A stretch of 64,000 nt of DNA from contig JAIUCV010001261.1 of the NCBI GenBank assembly GCA_026724425.1, forward strand, positions 1-64,000, read 5' to 3'. Shown one piece after another: positions 1-10,762 of the stretch. The notes beneath the pieces were generated by a model. The model made no database searches. It was not told where the DNA came from and saw only the letters and a list, made by a program, of their open reading frames with translations. The position numbers were made by a program, and so were the translations under genes. The DNA is from Erythrophleum ivorense. Lineage: Eukaryota; Streptophyta; Magnoliopsida; Fabales; Fabaceae. Every line of letters starts with the position of its first letter. Position 1 is the stretch's first letter.

Positions 1-305
1 TTTGGTCTAAAATGTCATCTAAATATTTTTATTTTTAAAAAATTTTTAATATTTGTAGGGCCTTTTTGGCCTTAAAGGTCTCATAATTATGAAAAATGCC
101 AAATAAATTCTTAAAATTTATCTAAAATTTCTAAAAATTCTAGATAATTCAAAAAATTTTCTCTATGTTATATAAGTTTATTTTTCACTAAATCTTCACT
201 ATTTAATCATTATTTAGTTTTTGAATTTTTTTCTAACCTTAGTTAGCTTGTCTTAAAAATATGGAATTATTATAAAAAAAATTCCTATGGGAGAAAGATG
301 TTATA
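1..305 (-). repeat. Partial LTR of an old Ty3/gypsy element (its U3 start)
   Basis: This AT-rich block closely resembles 17200-17511: both have a GGCCTTTTTGG-like stretch, the phrase ATAAGTTTATTTTTCACTAAAT, and a matching end (GATGTTATA here, GATATTACA there). On the minus strand it would start with a mutated TG. It is directly followed on the plus strand by a pyrimidine run (306-321), which is a polypurine tract on the minus strand. Together these place it as the 3' LTR of a minus-strand element, cut by the window edge. Which downstream LTR it pairs with is unresolved. Confidence 0.6.
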
Positions 306-3300
306 TTTCTTCTTATCTTTTGGAATTTTATATAAAAAATTAAAAATTACCTTAATGGTATAGTTTTAGTTATTTCTCCTTATCTTATCTTCCATTTCTC
401 ACGTGACTTCTTTTGGGGTTAGCCCTTCCTAGATGACATTGACTAAGGAGATACTCTTATTTCTTAAATGTTTGTGGTCAGTGTCCATAATCTGCACAGG
501 CTTAGGTTGAAATGATAGATATTCTTTCAATTGCATTGAATTTTTTTTATAATGTGTAAAAGATTAGGAACATACTTTCAAAGCTGAGATACATGGAATA
601 TAGGATGAAGATTGGACAATCTAGATGACAATGTAATTTAGTAAGCAACAGATCCAATTCTTTTGATAATTTGAGAAGGTCCAATGTATTTGGGATTTAA
701 CTTTTTTGGATTTTAGGGATCTACTTACACCTATAGAAGGAGTGATTTTCATAAACACATGTGCTCTTTCCTCGAACTTTAAGGGTTTCCTTCTCTTGCC
801 AGAGTAATTCGTTTGCCTGCTCTGAGCAGTAAGCATTATTTTTTGGATCATCTTAAGTTGTTCAAAGGTCTCTTGTATCAATTTTGGCCTTAACAATTTC
901 CTTCTTCTACTTCAAACCAACATGGTGGCCAACCTAAATTTCCTATCATTAAAGACTTCATAGGGTGACATTTTAACAATAGATGGTAACTATTGTTGTA
1001 AGAACACTCTACTAATGGTAGATCTTTATCTCAACTTTCACCTTGGTCTAAGGTATAAGTTCTCAACATGTCTTATAAGGTCTAAATTGTTTGTTTTGAC
1101 TAACCATTCATTTGGGGATGATAAGCTATACTAAAATGCAGTTTGGCACTAAAGTTTCTTGTAATGCTCCCTAAAACCAACATGTAAACCTAGCATCTCA
1201 ATCTAATACTATACTAGATCAAACCTCATGTAACCTCACAATCTTTTAGAGATATAATTAGGAAAGTATATCTAAAGAGTACTTGGTCTTAATGGGAAAA
1301 AATGGGTGGTTTTGGTTAACCTATCTACAATTTACTTATATAGCATCCTTACTAGTCTAGGTTATAGGTAGTCCCATTAAAAAATCCATGGTGACATTGT
1401 CCCATTGAGGTTGGAGCAAATTTGCGGCTTTTATGTGCTTTATCTTAACCTTTGACACACAGGTACTTAGCCACCTATTCAACTTCTTCATTCTTGGCCA
1501 GCAATACATCTTTTTTAAATCTTAATGCACTTTGTTAGAACTAAGGTGAATAGTGTAATTACTTGTATGGACTTCTTTCAAAATTTTCTTCTTAAGTTTA
1601 GCCTAACTTGGAACACATATCCTTCCTTTAAAAGAATGGTTCTATTGGATGCTACCAAAAATTTTACATGTTTTAGTTGCTTTTGTAAGGATAGATCTAA
1701 ATTTTGGACTTTCTAATCAGAATCTTTAGATCACATTTAATTCTAAGTTTACTCAAATGTAAACTATGGTGTAGGATGGTCATGAAAGTTTCATATCCTT
1801 AAAGTATTCCAACATCTTGACTTCCTTAATCATCATCCTTGCAATTTTCAAGGACTTCCTACGCAAAGCATCTGCTACTATATTTGCTTTTTTGAATAAT
1901 AACTAAGTTCATAGTCATAGTGTTTAATAAGTTTCATCCATCTTTTCTATTTGATTCTTTCTAATCAAACAACTATTTAAGGCTCTAATGGTTACTAAAA
2001 ACTTCAAAGTAAGCTCCATAGAGGTAATGTCATTATATCTTCGAGGCAAATACCATTGCTACTAACTCTAAGTCATAAGTAAGCCAATTTTCTTCATAGG
2101 GCCTAAGTTGCCTAGAGGCATAAGCTACTGCCATCTTGTTTTGCATAAGCATATCTCCTAAACCTTTTTAGAGGCATTACTATACACTTCAAAATTTCCT
2201 TAAGGATCAAGAATTATTAGGATAGGCGTGATAGTTAATTTCTCTTTCAAAGTTTGGAAACTATTCTTACACTTAGAGGTCCAATCAAAAGGCTTCCTTT
2301 CCTAGTAAATTTAGTTAAAGGTGGTGTTATCTTCTAGAAATAGTTTATGGTGACATTGTCTTTAGTTAACCAATCCATGCTAAAAAATAATGTCCATATT
2401 GCTCAAAGGTAAGCAAACAAGCTGAGCAATAAAAGGTCCATCTTCATTTGAATAGGACAATTTAAACAAGTAGTTGATGTACTAAATTTTACTCCCATAA
2501 GAGTAGTGACATGTAGTTCAAAAGGTAAGTAAAAGACATTCAAATATAATCTTTTCATACAATTAATAGATATGAATGAATGTATAGCTCTCAAATCATA
2601 TAGTGAAATAAAGGAATATTGTTAATAAACATGTACCTTGTACGAGATTAGGAGACTAGTTAGCTTCTTTCCACTTATAGTAAAGACTTTCCTCTTCATC
2701 AACAATTTTTGGGTTAGCATCTTCCCTTTTGGTGCCTTCCCTTTGTTTTGTATGCAGTCACATGAGAAGTGACCATGTTTCCCACAAGTGTAACAAACAT
2801 TTCATCTTATGAGATAAGACTTATTCCCATGTGCTTTCCTACATCTGAAGCATATTATGGATGTGGAGTTCTTGTCAACCAATTTCCTTTTAGCAGAGCT
2901 AAATATTCCATATTCTATTCTTATTCTATAATTGTTTCTTTTTCTTCTCCTTATCTGCATTCATTAGATGCTTTTCAATCACCTTACACTTGTTCATTAA
3001 GTTAGCAAAAATTTTGGATTTCCAAAGCAATCACAACTTCCTATTCACTATTCCTTTTTATTCTTTACACTCTTTAGGAAGTATTTCTTAAAAAGGCAAT
3101 CTTAAAGACTTCCTAAGTCATTTTGTTTCTTTGGGCCTTTGTACCTCACTTTGCCTCTATCCACTAGCTGTTTGCATCACCTATTAGCATATAGGTGGTG
3201 AATATCACTTTTTGGGCATCCATACACCCTAGCATCTCAAAGATTTTCTTTAACTCCTAACTACTCATATGCCCTAGAGGGTTTGTATTCTCCTTAGAAA

Positions 3301-3545
3301 GACAGAGGCTTGGCCTTTCTGAACTCTACTAGGCCTTTATAGTTTAGGTGTGGTATTGGATTTTGTGTCACACCATTATTCTTATTTACTAGGATTTAAG
3401 TGTTTAGTGCCACCTCTCCATTTTCTATAACTAAGACCTGGTTGTCATTCCTATTTTCTTATATTTATTGAATCAATCGATTAGTGGCAACAAATTATTC
3501 CCTTATAAGAGCTGAAACACTCTCACTTTTAAGGTGCTACTAAAC
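306..3545 (-). pseudogene. Decayed gag-pol of a Tekay/Del-like Ty3/gypsy element
   Basis: Minus-strand translation shows Ty3/gypsy domains in the expected order, all broken by stops and frameshifts. From 5' to 3' on the element these are: a gag N-terminal fragment near 3460-3520, a perfect CX2CX4HX4C zinc knuckle at 2795-2754, a protease tail with a MDWL-like motif near 2360, a short RT/RNase H linker near 2280-2330, RNase H sequence (AYASRQLRPYEE, then KHYDYELSYYSKKANIVADAL) at about 2130-1860, and an integrase C-terminal segment (QSRQTNYSGKRRKPLKFEE) in 896-621. Most of the reverse transcriptase is missing: the protease tail runs almost directly into the linker before RNase H. The polypurine tract is at 321-306. 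The RNase H wording suggests the Tekay/Del lineage, but no chromodomain is readable. It is non-functional. Confidence 0.75.
2754..2795 (-). other. Gag CCHC zinc knuckle of the decayed element
   Basis: Minus-strand translation gives CYTCGKHGHFSCDC, an exact CX2CX4HX4C nucleocapsid knuckle. It anchors the gag end of the decayed element at higher coordinates and so fixes the element's minus orientation. Confidence 0.85.
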
Positions 3546-3555
3546 CTTTTACTTA

Positions 3556-6500
3556 TGTTCCAAAATTATGATGGAATTTTGAAAGCATAGAATTTTTCTT
3601 ACTTGATTAGATATGTAAATACCAAAACTCACCTCATAGACATTCAACTATTTATTCTTTACATCATAAGTTCACTTATCTATTAAAATTACAATGCCAT
3701 TGAATAGTACAACTTCCTAATTGTAAGTGAACACCACCTAATTATTATTACAAATCAACTAGTGGAATAGATAGAGTCTTCTATCTTCATTATACTACAA
3801 TTTAACTATCAGCCATGTGGTCTATCTATAGCTAGCTTTAAACAATAAGAGCTTGATCTCAATATGAATATATTACTAAATGTAGTGAGAATTTATATTT
3901 TTAATAAAAATCCTTATCATTTTTAAAAGCTAGTAATGGTCCAACTACCATAGGTGCAGAAAACATTTTCTTTCACTTCGCCTATTGTTTATAGCATATA
4001 AGCAGAACAAACACATAACAACATAACAACAAAGATAGGAGATTATACATATATCAAATCATATGAAATGTATATGTGCATATTCATTCCAAATTGTGTT
4101 TTTCCTTTTTAATAAAATCATCTCTGCATATGAACTAACATGGTCCAGATATTATATATGTCACTATCTATGGCATGATTACTATAATCGTACACATAAT
4201 GATCACATATCATTCATGATCACATATAGACATAATGATGCATATATTTGCTTTATTATCATGCTGATTATCATATTTAGATATCATGCATCTCATGACA
4301 ATCAATACATAATTGCATGTAGATATCATAATACATATATGAAGCACTATATCATGTGTTATCACAAAAAATTATCTTTTAAGCTATATTAATTTAGCTT
4401 AGTCTCATTAAGCTTAATTAATCATCTTTATTTATACCACTTGAACCTTTTATATATTGGCATGCTTTAACTTATTATGCTATTATATATACCCTCCTAA
4501 GCAGACATAGATGACCTATATTGAAAGTCTTGGTGCTAGGGAAAATTGATTCTTAAGTCTAGTACCAAGCATCTCATACTATTTGTTAGAAGCGTAAGAA
4601 AAGACACAAATGATCCTACATTGAAAGCACTGGTGCTAAAGAAAACTAATTCTTAAGTCTAGTTACAATCATCCCATACTACTTATTACAGACCTAGTTT
4701 TTCACAATCATATATAACCCATTAAACATCTCATACTATTTAATATAAGATATAGTTTTTTGATGCCATCAAAAAGGAAGAATTTTCTCCTTGATTTTGA
4801 TGATCATCTAAACGACACAACATGAAAAAGAGTAAACATAATTCAAGCATCCCTTAGTGTGACTCCACAAACTACAATTTAAAACTTAAAACCTGAAGTC
4901 ATATGGAAAGTTTTCTAACCTTTAATGACTCTTTTGTCAAAACCTTGTCTTAGAGAGAATAGGACAAAAACATGAGAAAGACTTTAATCCCTTTGTTTCC
5001 ATATTATCATACCTTTGCTTCTCTATATAGATGGAAAGCTATCACTTTTTATATAGATGAACCTTTATTAGGATTTCATCCTCTAAAAGCCTTATCTTTA
5101 TCCTAAAGATGCTTCACCTACAAGAATTGTTCTCATATGCATGTTTATACCAAATATAATGCAATTAGATACATTAACATCCATATGCATAAATGTGTCA
5201 ATATTCATATATCTGGGCCATATGTATGTAATCATCATATCTCTACTAATATTAACATCACATGCATAATCATCCTTTTAATTAAATCACATTCTAGGTT
5301 ATCCAAGTCATATTCAGGGTCCCTATTCAATTATCTTTTCAACTTCACTAAATATTAGTAAATTCACAAAATAGATCACATATATTCTTTCTTTATAGGT
5401 ATTGAATTTAAATTAGTATATGTTGATTAGGGTACAGACATGCATATATGTATTATAATATTTAACCTATATATTTCAATCAATAATAGGATTCATAAAG
5501 AATTGGTCATATAAACCAGATGATATACATATAGGATTATTAACAAGAATATCTAATAATAGTAAATTCTTAAGGAACTATAACTCTTATAGTGACTTTT
5601 CTATTTTCAATGTCTTTTAAGGTCCTTGTTTATGCTCTTGAGTCTCAAGGTATAAATATATCCATATTAGTCGTTTGAGTCATAAATAGGTCCATGTCCA
5701 GTCTAGATACAGGTCATATAAAAGTCCCAATTATGATTATATAGAAATCTTATATATCTTTAAGCATAGATATATATATATATTCTCTTTATTCTTGGAA
5801 TATACTTAATTCCTTACCTTTCTAATTAGCTTTGAGGTTCCCTAAGATTAAACTATTCCATAGACCTACATAAACAATTCACATAATAATGTATACAACA
5901 ATCATTTCATACTTACTTCTTTCGCATATGTTTTCATATGAGAAATATTCAATAAGTTATTATCCGTGTGATGTACAATACAAGTTAAAAACTCATCCTT
6001 TATGTCTATTTATTTGTCCCTCAAACCTCTCTAAACCTGTATTGCATAATGCATCATTAAAACTAATCAAAACATGTAAAAAAAATACTCAAAACAACCA
6101 AAAAGAGAGACTACGATTGTGGTGTGAGTCAAATTTTAATTGTCTAGGGTTTTTAGACAGTATAGATGGCACCACGTCATTGCCTCAAGGGTGACATGGC
6201 ATATACAGAGCATAAAATGCTCTATTCTATGTCTCACAAGAGTAGCTAATTTTTAACCTTTGCCATTTTTTGCATAGACCTTTAAACATCACCAAATTTG
6301 ATATAAAGCATCCTCTATGTATTAACTAAAAGTGGGAAAATGATAAGATCAAAAAGGATTTGTAGTGCCTAAAATCTTCAATTTTGTAAAACTACCTAGG
6401 AAAGGCCTGAATTAGTGATAAGTGCACTTTTAGTGCCTAGTTGAGTGACCAAACAAGTTTCAAAATTTATGCAATTTGGCATGCTAATTCTCCTATATGG

Positions 6501-7761
6501 CAAGTATAGCATATTAAAATTCCTATCCATTTGGACCTTGTTTGTACCCTGAACACCTTGACCTAAGATTGAGGTCAGATTTTCATCTTTTATTGGTTTT
6601 AGACCAAGTTTGCTCCTAGAATGAATTCTAATGTTTTTTCCTACAAATTTTATGTTTATGAGAAACTACTAAGATGCCAAACCAACCAAAATCAAGGCAT
6701 GCAAGCCTTCAACCAAAACTTCTAAGTTAGAAGCCCTATGGAGGAATTTATGCAAGGTTTATGGTTTGAGTAGCTCAAGAGTCAAAGTAACACAAACAAA
6801 GTTCCACAATCATGTTTTAACTACAAGAAAACAATATAGAGTGTTCTACTCCTTTCCAAAAACTAGAAAACAAAAGAGAGAAGGGAGAAGATGGTACATG
6901 CTCTTACCTTTGGCTTTGTTGGTTTCCTTCCACTCCTTGTTCTTCTCCTTCCCTCTTTTTTTACCCTTCCACAAGACCTCTCGTTCTCTGTCACTGTCAT
7001 GCTCTTTCACTCTTTAATTCTTCACTCCCTTTCGGCCTTTCTATTTCTCTCTTCCTCTCTATTGAGATTTTAGTAGAATGAGGGTAAGGAAATTTTGTGT
7101 GCAACTAATGTGCTAAAGGGGAGAGCATTTATAGAAGGGGAGACAACTAACTCCCTTAAGAAGATCTCCACCCGACTTTATTTGTAAGCAAGCTATAGTA
7201 TTAACTTTGGTTGATAGAACAAGATGAAAAGTTGTGTTATGATTTATGAAAGTTGTTCTAATAGCTGATGCAATCATTTTGATATAAAGATCTCTTCCTA
7301 TCTCCACCATTTTTAATTTGGGAAAATTCATATTTTGGCCCTTAAAAAACTATATTTTAGTTTTTAGTTAAAATTACACTTTAAACATTAAACTTTTAAC
7401 ATTTATATGTTGATTTCTAAATTTCACTTAAATATTTTTATTTCCTAAATATTTTTCTTATATTATGAGGCCCTCAAGGTTCCAATGAGTTTCTAGAAAT
7501 TCATTCCTTAAGTATTTATTTCATAATTATTTATTCTTTGACATTTAGGAATGAATCCTAATAAATTCCAAAAAATTCATAATAGTTTATAAAAATTTTC
7601 AAAAAATTCTTAAAATTTTTTTATAGTCCTAATAAAATTTTAAAGTTCCTAAAACTCATAATTTAACTAAATTCTTAAAATTCTACTAGGAATTCATATA
7701 AATAATTCCTAATAATTATATTAGTTTTAATTAATTATTCAGGAAACTTGGAGATATTATA
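3556..7761 (-). repeat. Long LTR-like block of a minus-strand gypsy element
   Basis: The block begins on the plus strand with ACTTATGTTCCAAAATTATGATG, which resembles the start of the LTR at 8120 (ACTTATGTTACACCCCCTTATGATA). It ends with GGAGATATTATA, resembling the LTR end at 17511. A TATAAAT box on the minus strand (7133-7127) lies about 630 nt inside the right end, where an LTR promoter would be expected. A 100-bp tandem repeat sits at about 4502-4740. At about 4.2 kb this is long for an LTR, so it may hold further insertions. It could be the 5' LTR of the element at 306-3545 or a solo LTR inserted in another gag. I saw no convincing coding sequence. Confidence 0.45.
4502..4740. repeat. 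100-bp tandem repeat, about 2.3 copies
   Basis: The phrase TTGAAAG...TGGTGCTA...TTCTTAAGTCTAG occurs at 4521 and again at 4621, exactly 100 bases later. Each copy is followed by CATC(T/C)CATACTA. A third, partial copy with CATCTCATACTATTTAAT follows. Copies are about 80-85% alike by eye. The repeat lies inside the long LTR-like block and is typical of expansion in plant LTRs. Confidence 0.7.
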
Positions 7762-8103
7762 GTAATAGCAGTTGCTTCTACTTGTTCCCTCAAAGTAATA
7801 GCCATTCTCTCAATGGCATTTGTCATACAATTATCATAACTAGTGCCCTTACAGTTGTTCCTTCTTCCTATTGTCATAACTTTTCTACATAAACAAAATA
7901 GTTATTATCAAAATGATTAAGCTCAATAAATTTTAACTCTACTTATGAAGAATTCTATGACATCAAGTAATGATATACAACACATAAGTGTTGGTACCAC
8001 TATCACTTATATTTACTTGCATATCAAAACAAAGTTATGTTGCCAAGACTCCCCATCCTTTCTAATTCTATGTAGACCCTTTTAGATACTGGCTAAATGA
8101 ATC
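7762..8103 (-). pseudogene. Gag N-terminal remnant of a second gypsy element
   Basis: On the minus strand an open stretch from about 7877 reads ...AIERMAITLREQVEATA. This resembles the N-terminal helix of plant Ty3/gypsy Gag and a similar fragment (SALIRE.FVATNRLIQ) near 3500. It stops where the LTR-like block ends at 7761. It lies just inside the primer-binding site at 8104-8115, so it is the 5' end of the internal region of the element whose LTR starts at 8120. The rest of that gag is displaced or lost. The simplest reading is that another element inserted into this gag. Confidence 0.5.
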
Positions 8104-8115
8104 GCTCTAATACCA
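8104..8115 (-). other. Primer-binding site (initiator-tRNA-Met type), mutated
   Basis: The plus strand reads GCTCTAATACCA, so the minus strand reads TGGTATTAGAGC. This is the initiator-Met primer site TGGTATCAGAGC with one C-to-T change. It lies 4 nt from the LTR end at 8120, as expected for a minus-strand 5' LTR. Confidence 0.8.
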
Positions 8116-8119
8116 CTTA

Positions 8120-8852
8120 TGTTACACCCCCTTATGATAGATATTTATTTGACCTAATTAATAATATTAATAATTTGTTTCTAGTTTAAGCAAAAGCCAA
8201 CTCATTATCTTATTAGGTAAAAGTAAGCAAATGTCAAACAATTATTTTTGGATAACTTCAAAATATTTTCAAGAAGTGGGACTTATTAACCCACTTTTCT
8301 AAAGATGTTCAATCATACATCAAGTTCACAAAATGTTATTACAGTTAGCTTTATAAAGCTATCATATGTACTTAATGAAAAACTAACTCCATGACATCTA
8401 CACGACTTAATCAAGTGGGTGGACTCAGTGGGGGAGGTACTAGTTGTCATGACAATGGTTCTCTTCATGTTAACAACAACTTAAACTAGTCTTACTCCTA
8501 GTATCTTTATGGTTATCCACACAACATCTATGACATATCGTGTCATAGGCATCATGATTATCTAAACAAAAAATGAGAATCATAAAGATTTTCAGTAAGA
8601 AAATAGCAAATAAAAAATGGATAATGATTCAATTGCTACATGTGCAAAAAATAATTCATTTCTCTTATCTATCTAAGAAAGCATAGTATTAAGCAAGCAA
8701 ATACATAACTTCATATAAATATATGAACTAGTCATACCAACTGATAACGAACTCATAAATCATCAAATTGTAGCTAAAAGCCATTAGTGAACATGGTATC
8801 ATATTATCAAATAATAGCATTATGGACTATTACAAGGCATGAGCCATGCATG
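8120..8852 (-). repeat. 5' LTR of the old gypsy element, first part
   Basis: The plus strand starts TGTTACACCCCC, the inverse of a minus-strand LTR end. This part runs to 8852, where the young element is inserted. It continues at 16095-17511, giving a restored length of about 2,150 bp. No coding sequence is visible. Confidence 0.65.
8848..8852. other. Left target-site duplication (GCATG)
   Basis: GCATG precedes the first base of the 5' LTR. The same five bases follow the last base of the 3' LTR at 16090-16094. This shows a single clean integration event. Confidence 0.95.
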
Positions 8853-9718
8853 TGATGGAGGTGAGATAGGAGATTTGAAAAAGCTTAAACAAAATCAAGA
8901 ACTTGGAAACAAAAGGGCTGGACATGACTCTAAAATATGGCCAAATAAAGATCCATTGCAAGGTATGGGAGGCCCATGCACAAGATCAAGAGCCAAAGCT
9001 ATGAAGGAGGCCTTGAATGGAGTGATCCAAAAACTAATAGACTTGGAGCCCATAGTCTTAGTTGAATATGAAGCCCAAAAGGAACAAATTGGCATAAAGA
9101 TTATTTCATTCCTACAAGATGCTAGCCCAAGCCCAAAGGGAGCCTAATTGAAGGAGTCTAGCCATTTTCCACAAAATCAGCCATTTTCCACAAAATTCTC
9201 TTAGTTTTATTTTGTTTTAATTTGATTGTTGTTGTTTCAGATTTTTAGGCACCATTCTTGATGAATTTGTTCAGATTTAAATTTCTTTTATTTTTCCCGC
9301 CATGTAAAAGGCGCCACCTAGGAATTATTCTGTTTAGGGTTTTATTTTTCAAATGCCTATATAAGGCCCACTTGTACTCCAAGGATGGCAGATTGAATGA
9401 ATTATCTTTTCAGAATTATTTTTGATTTGTGAGGTTTCTCTTGTGGCCTTTATGTGCTGGAGAAAATCTTTGACTTATCAAAGGAGTGGTTTCCTTTGTG
9501 GCGTCCCGAATTAGGGTTCTAAGAGACGGGTTCTCTTAGGGTTCAATTCCATTGACCAACATCTCTTCTTCTTCTTTGTTCTTTGTTCCTTTTCTTTGTT
9601 CTTTATTCTTTGTTGCTTATTGTCCATATTATTTGTTCTTGTGCTGCATGCCAAAATTCGATCACTGATCCGTGTAATTTAGGGTTCCTAGAACGGGTTT
9701 CTACGGAGTCTCACATCA
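8853..9718 (+). repeat. 5' LTR of the CRM-like element (866 bp)
   Basis: It starts TGATGGAGG and ends CACATCA. A TATATAA box at 9358-9364 lies upstream of a repeat-rich R/U5 region with TTCTTTG-type repeats near 9575-9610. Bases up to 9147 carry the same open frame as the pol C-terminus in the 3' LTR (CTRSRAKAMKEALNG...), but here no upstream pol is attached. Confidence 0.95.
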
Positions 9719-9720
9719 TC

Positions 9721-9732
9721 TGGTATCAGAGC
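9721..9732 (+). other. Primer-binding site of the CRM-like element
   Basis: TGGTATCAGAGC, complementary to the 3' end of plant initiator tRNA-Met, lies 2 nt after the 5' LTR. Confidence 0.95.
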
Positions 9733-10762
9733 ATTGGTTGAGGTTAGTTTCATGCACTTTTTCTTTGTTCTTTTCCCTTATTTCGTTTGATTAGTTTTTG
9801 TTCGTCCTCATTTTTGTGCGGCTGTTTCTGGTGTTTTCCTTCGTATTTTTGGACGTGTAATAGGTCTTTCTTGTATCTCAAGATCTCTTCTTTCTTCTCA
9901 TTTTGGAATCATGTCAATCCGATTTTTCTAGAGCAAGTTATAGCTGTTTCTTGTGTGCATGTCATTCTGATCTTTCAGAAATCTTGTGTTCTATTTGCAA
10001 ATTTCAGCACCTTTGAGATTCGAAAAAAAAAAAGAGAGAGAGTATATTTCAGTGAAAAAAAAAAGAAAAGAAAAGAAGGAAAAGTTGCAAAAACAAAAAA
10101 GAAAAAGAAAAAAAAAAGGAAGTCAAAATCTGTGAAAAAGAAAGTTGTGCTGGAAATTATAAATTGTTGACTTAAATTGCAATTGCTGAAGATCATCTAT
10201 TCTTGGAATTATCATTTTTGATTCCTTGAGTTGATCTGGTCATTAAATGTCATATTGTGCACAATTCATAAAAGGAAATTTGCATTCATTCACCTTGTTC
10301 TAAATTTCAAATTTCTGATTGCTTCATTACTGATTTCAGATTCCAATTTCCTTTCCTCTTGATAACTAATCATTTAACCATTTGTTTTCCCATAATCTAC
10401 CACATACCATTTGTTCCATAAATTCATTGTCCTCATTTCCTTTCCTAGTCACTTGCTATATTTTCCATTGGCTGCTCCTACGAATTTTTTTTAAATGTTG
10501 GACTTTGTTGTCTCTTGGAGAACTTTGCATCTTGAATTCTAATTTGAGATTGCCACTTCAGTTGCTACTTCTTTTGATTTGTTGGATTTAATTTAGTACA
10601 CTATAGGAGCAAGTTGAGAGGAAAAAGGCAAGAGTGTTTTCATCATTATAAAAGCCATTACAAGTGTGAAACACGAGTGATTTTGCATCATTTAGAGTGA
10701 AACACGAGAGGGAGTGGTCAAGTCCTTTCTCTTGCTATTCACTAACATTTCAGGTGCCAATC
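9733..10762 (+). other. 5' untranslated leader of the CRM-like element
   Basis: About 1 kb lies between the primer-binding site and the gag start. It contains an A- and purine-rich run at 10028-10145. Short open frames here come from low-complexity sequence and are not supported as genes. Confidence 0.8.

Noticed and set aside
4063..4392. 109-codon open frame
   Set aside because: It lies in AT-rich LTR-like DNA with many CATATATG words; composition is His/Tyr/Ile-rich with no family resemblance.
5889..7073. Several short open frames in the LTR-like block
   Set aside because: There is no splice-consistent continuation, no recognisable domain, and they are interrupted by LTR promoter-like sequence.
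8839..9147. Open frame of about 100 codons at the start of the 5' LTR as a separate gene
   Set aside because: It is the LTR copy of the pol C-terminal tail (compare 15196-15490), with no start of its own and no upstream pol attached.
9787..10196. Two overlapping open frames on opposite strands, rich in Lys or Phe
   Set aside because: They arise from the A-rich purine run in the leader of the CRM-like element; low complexity, no domain.
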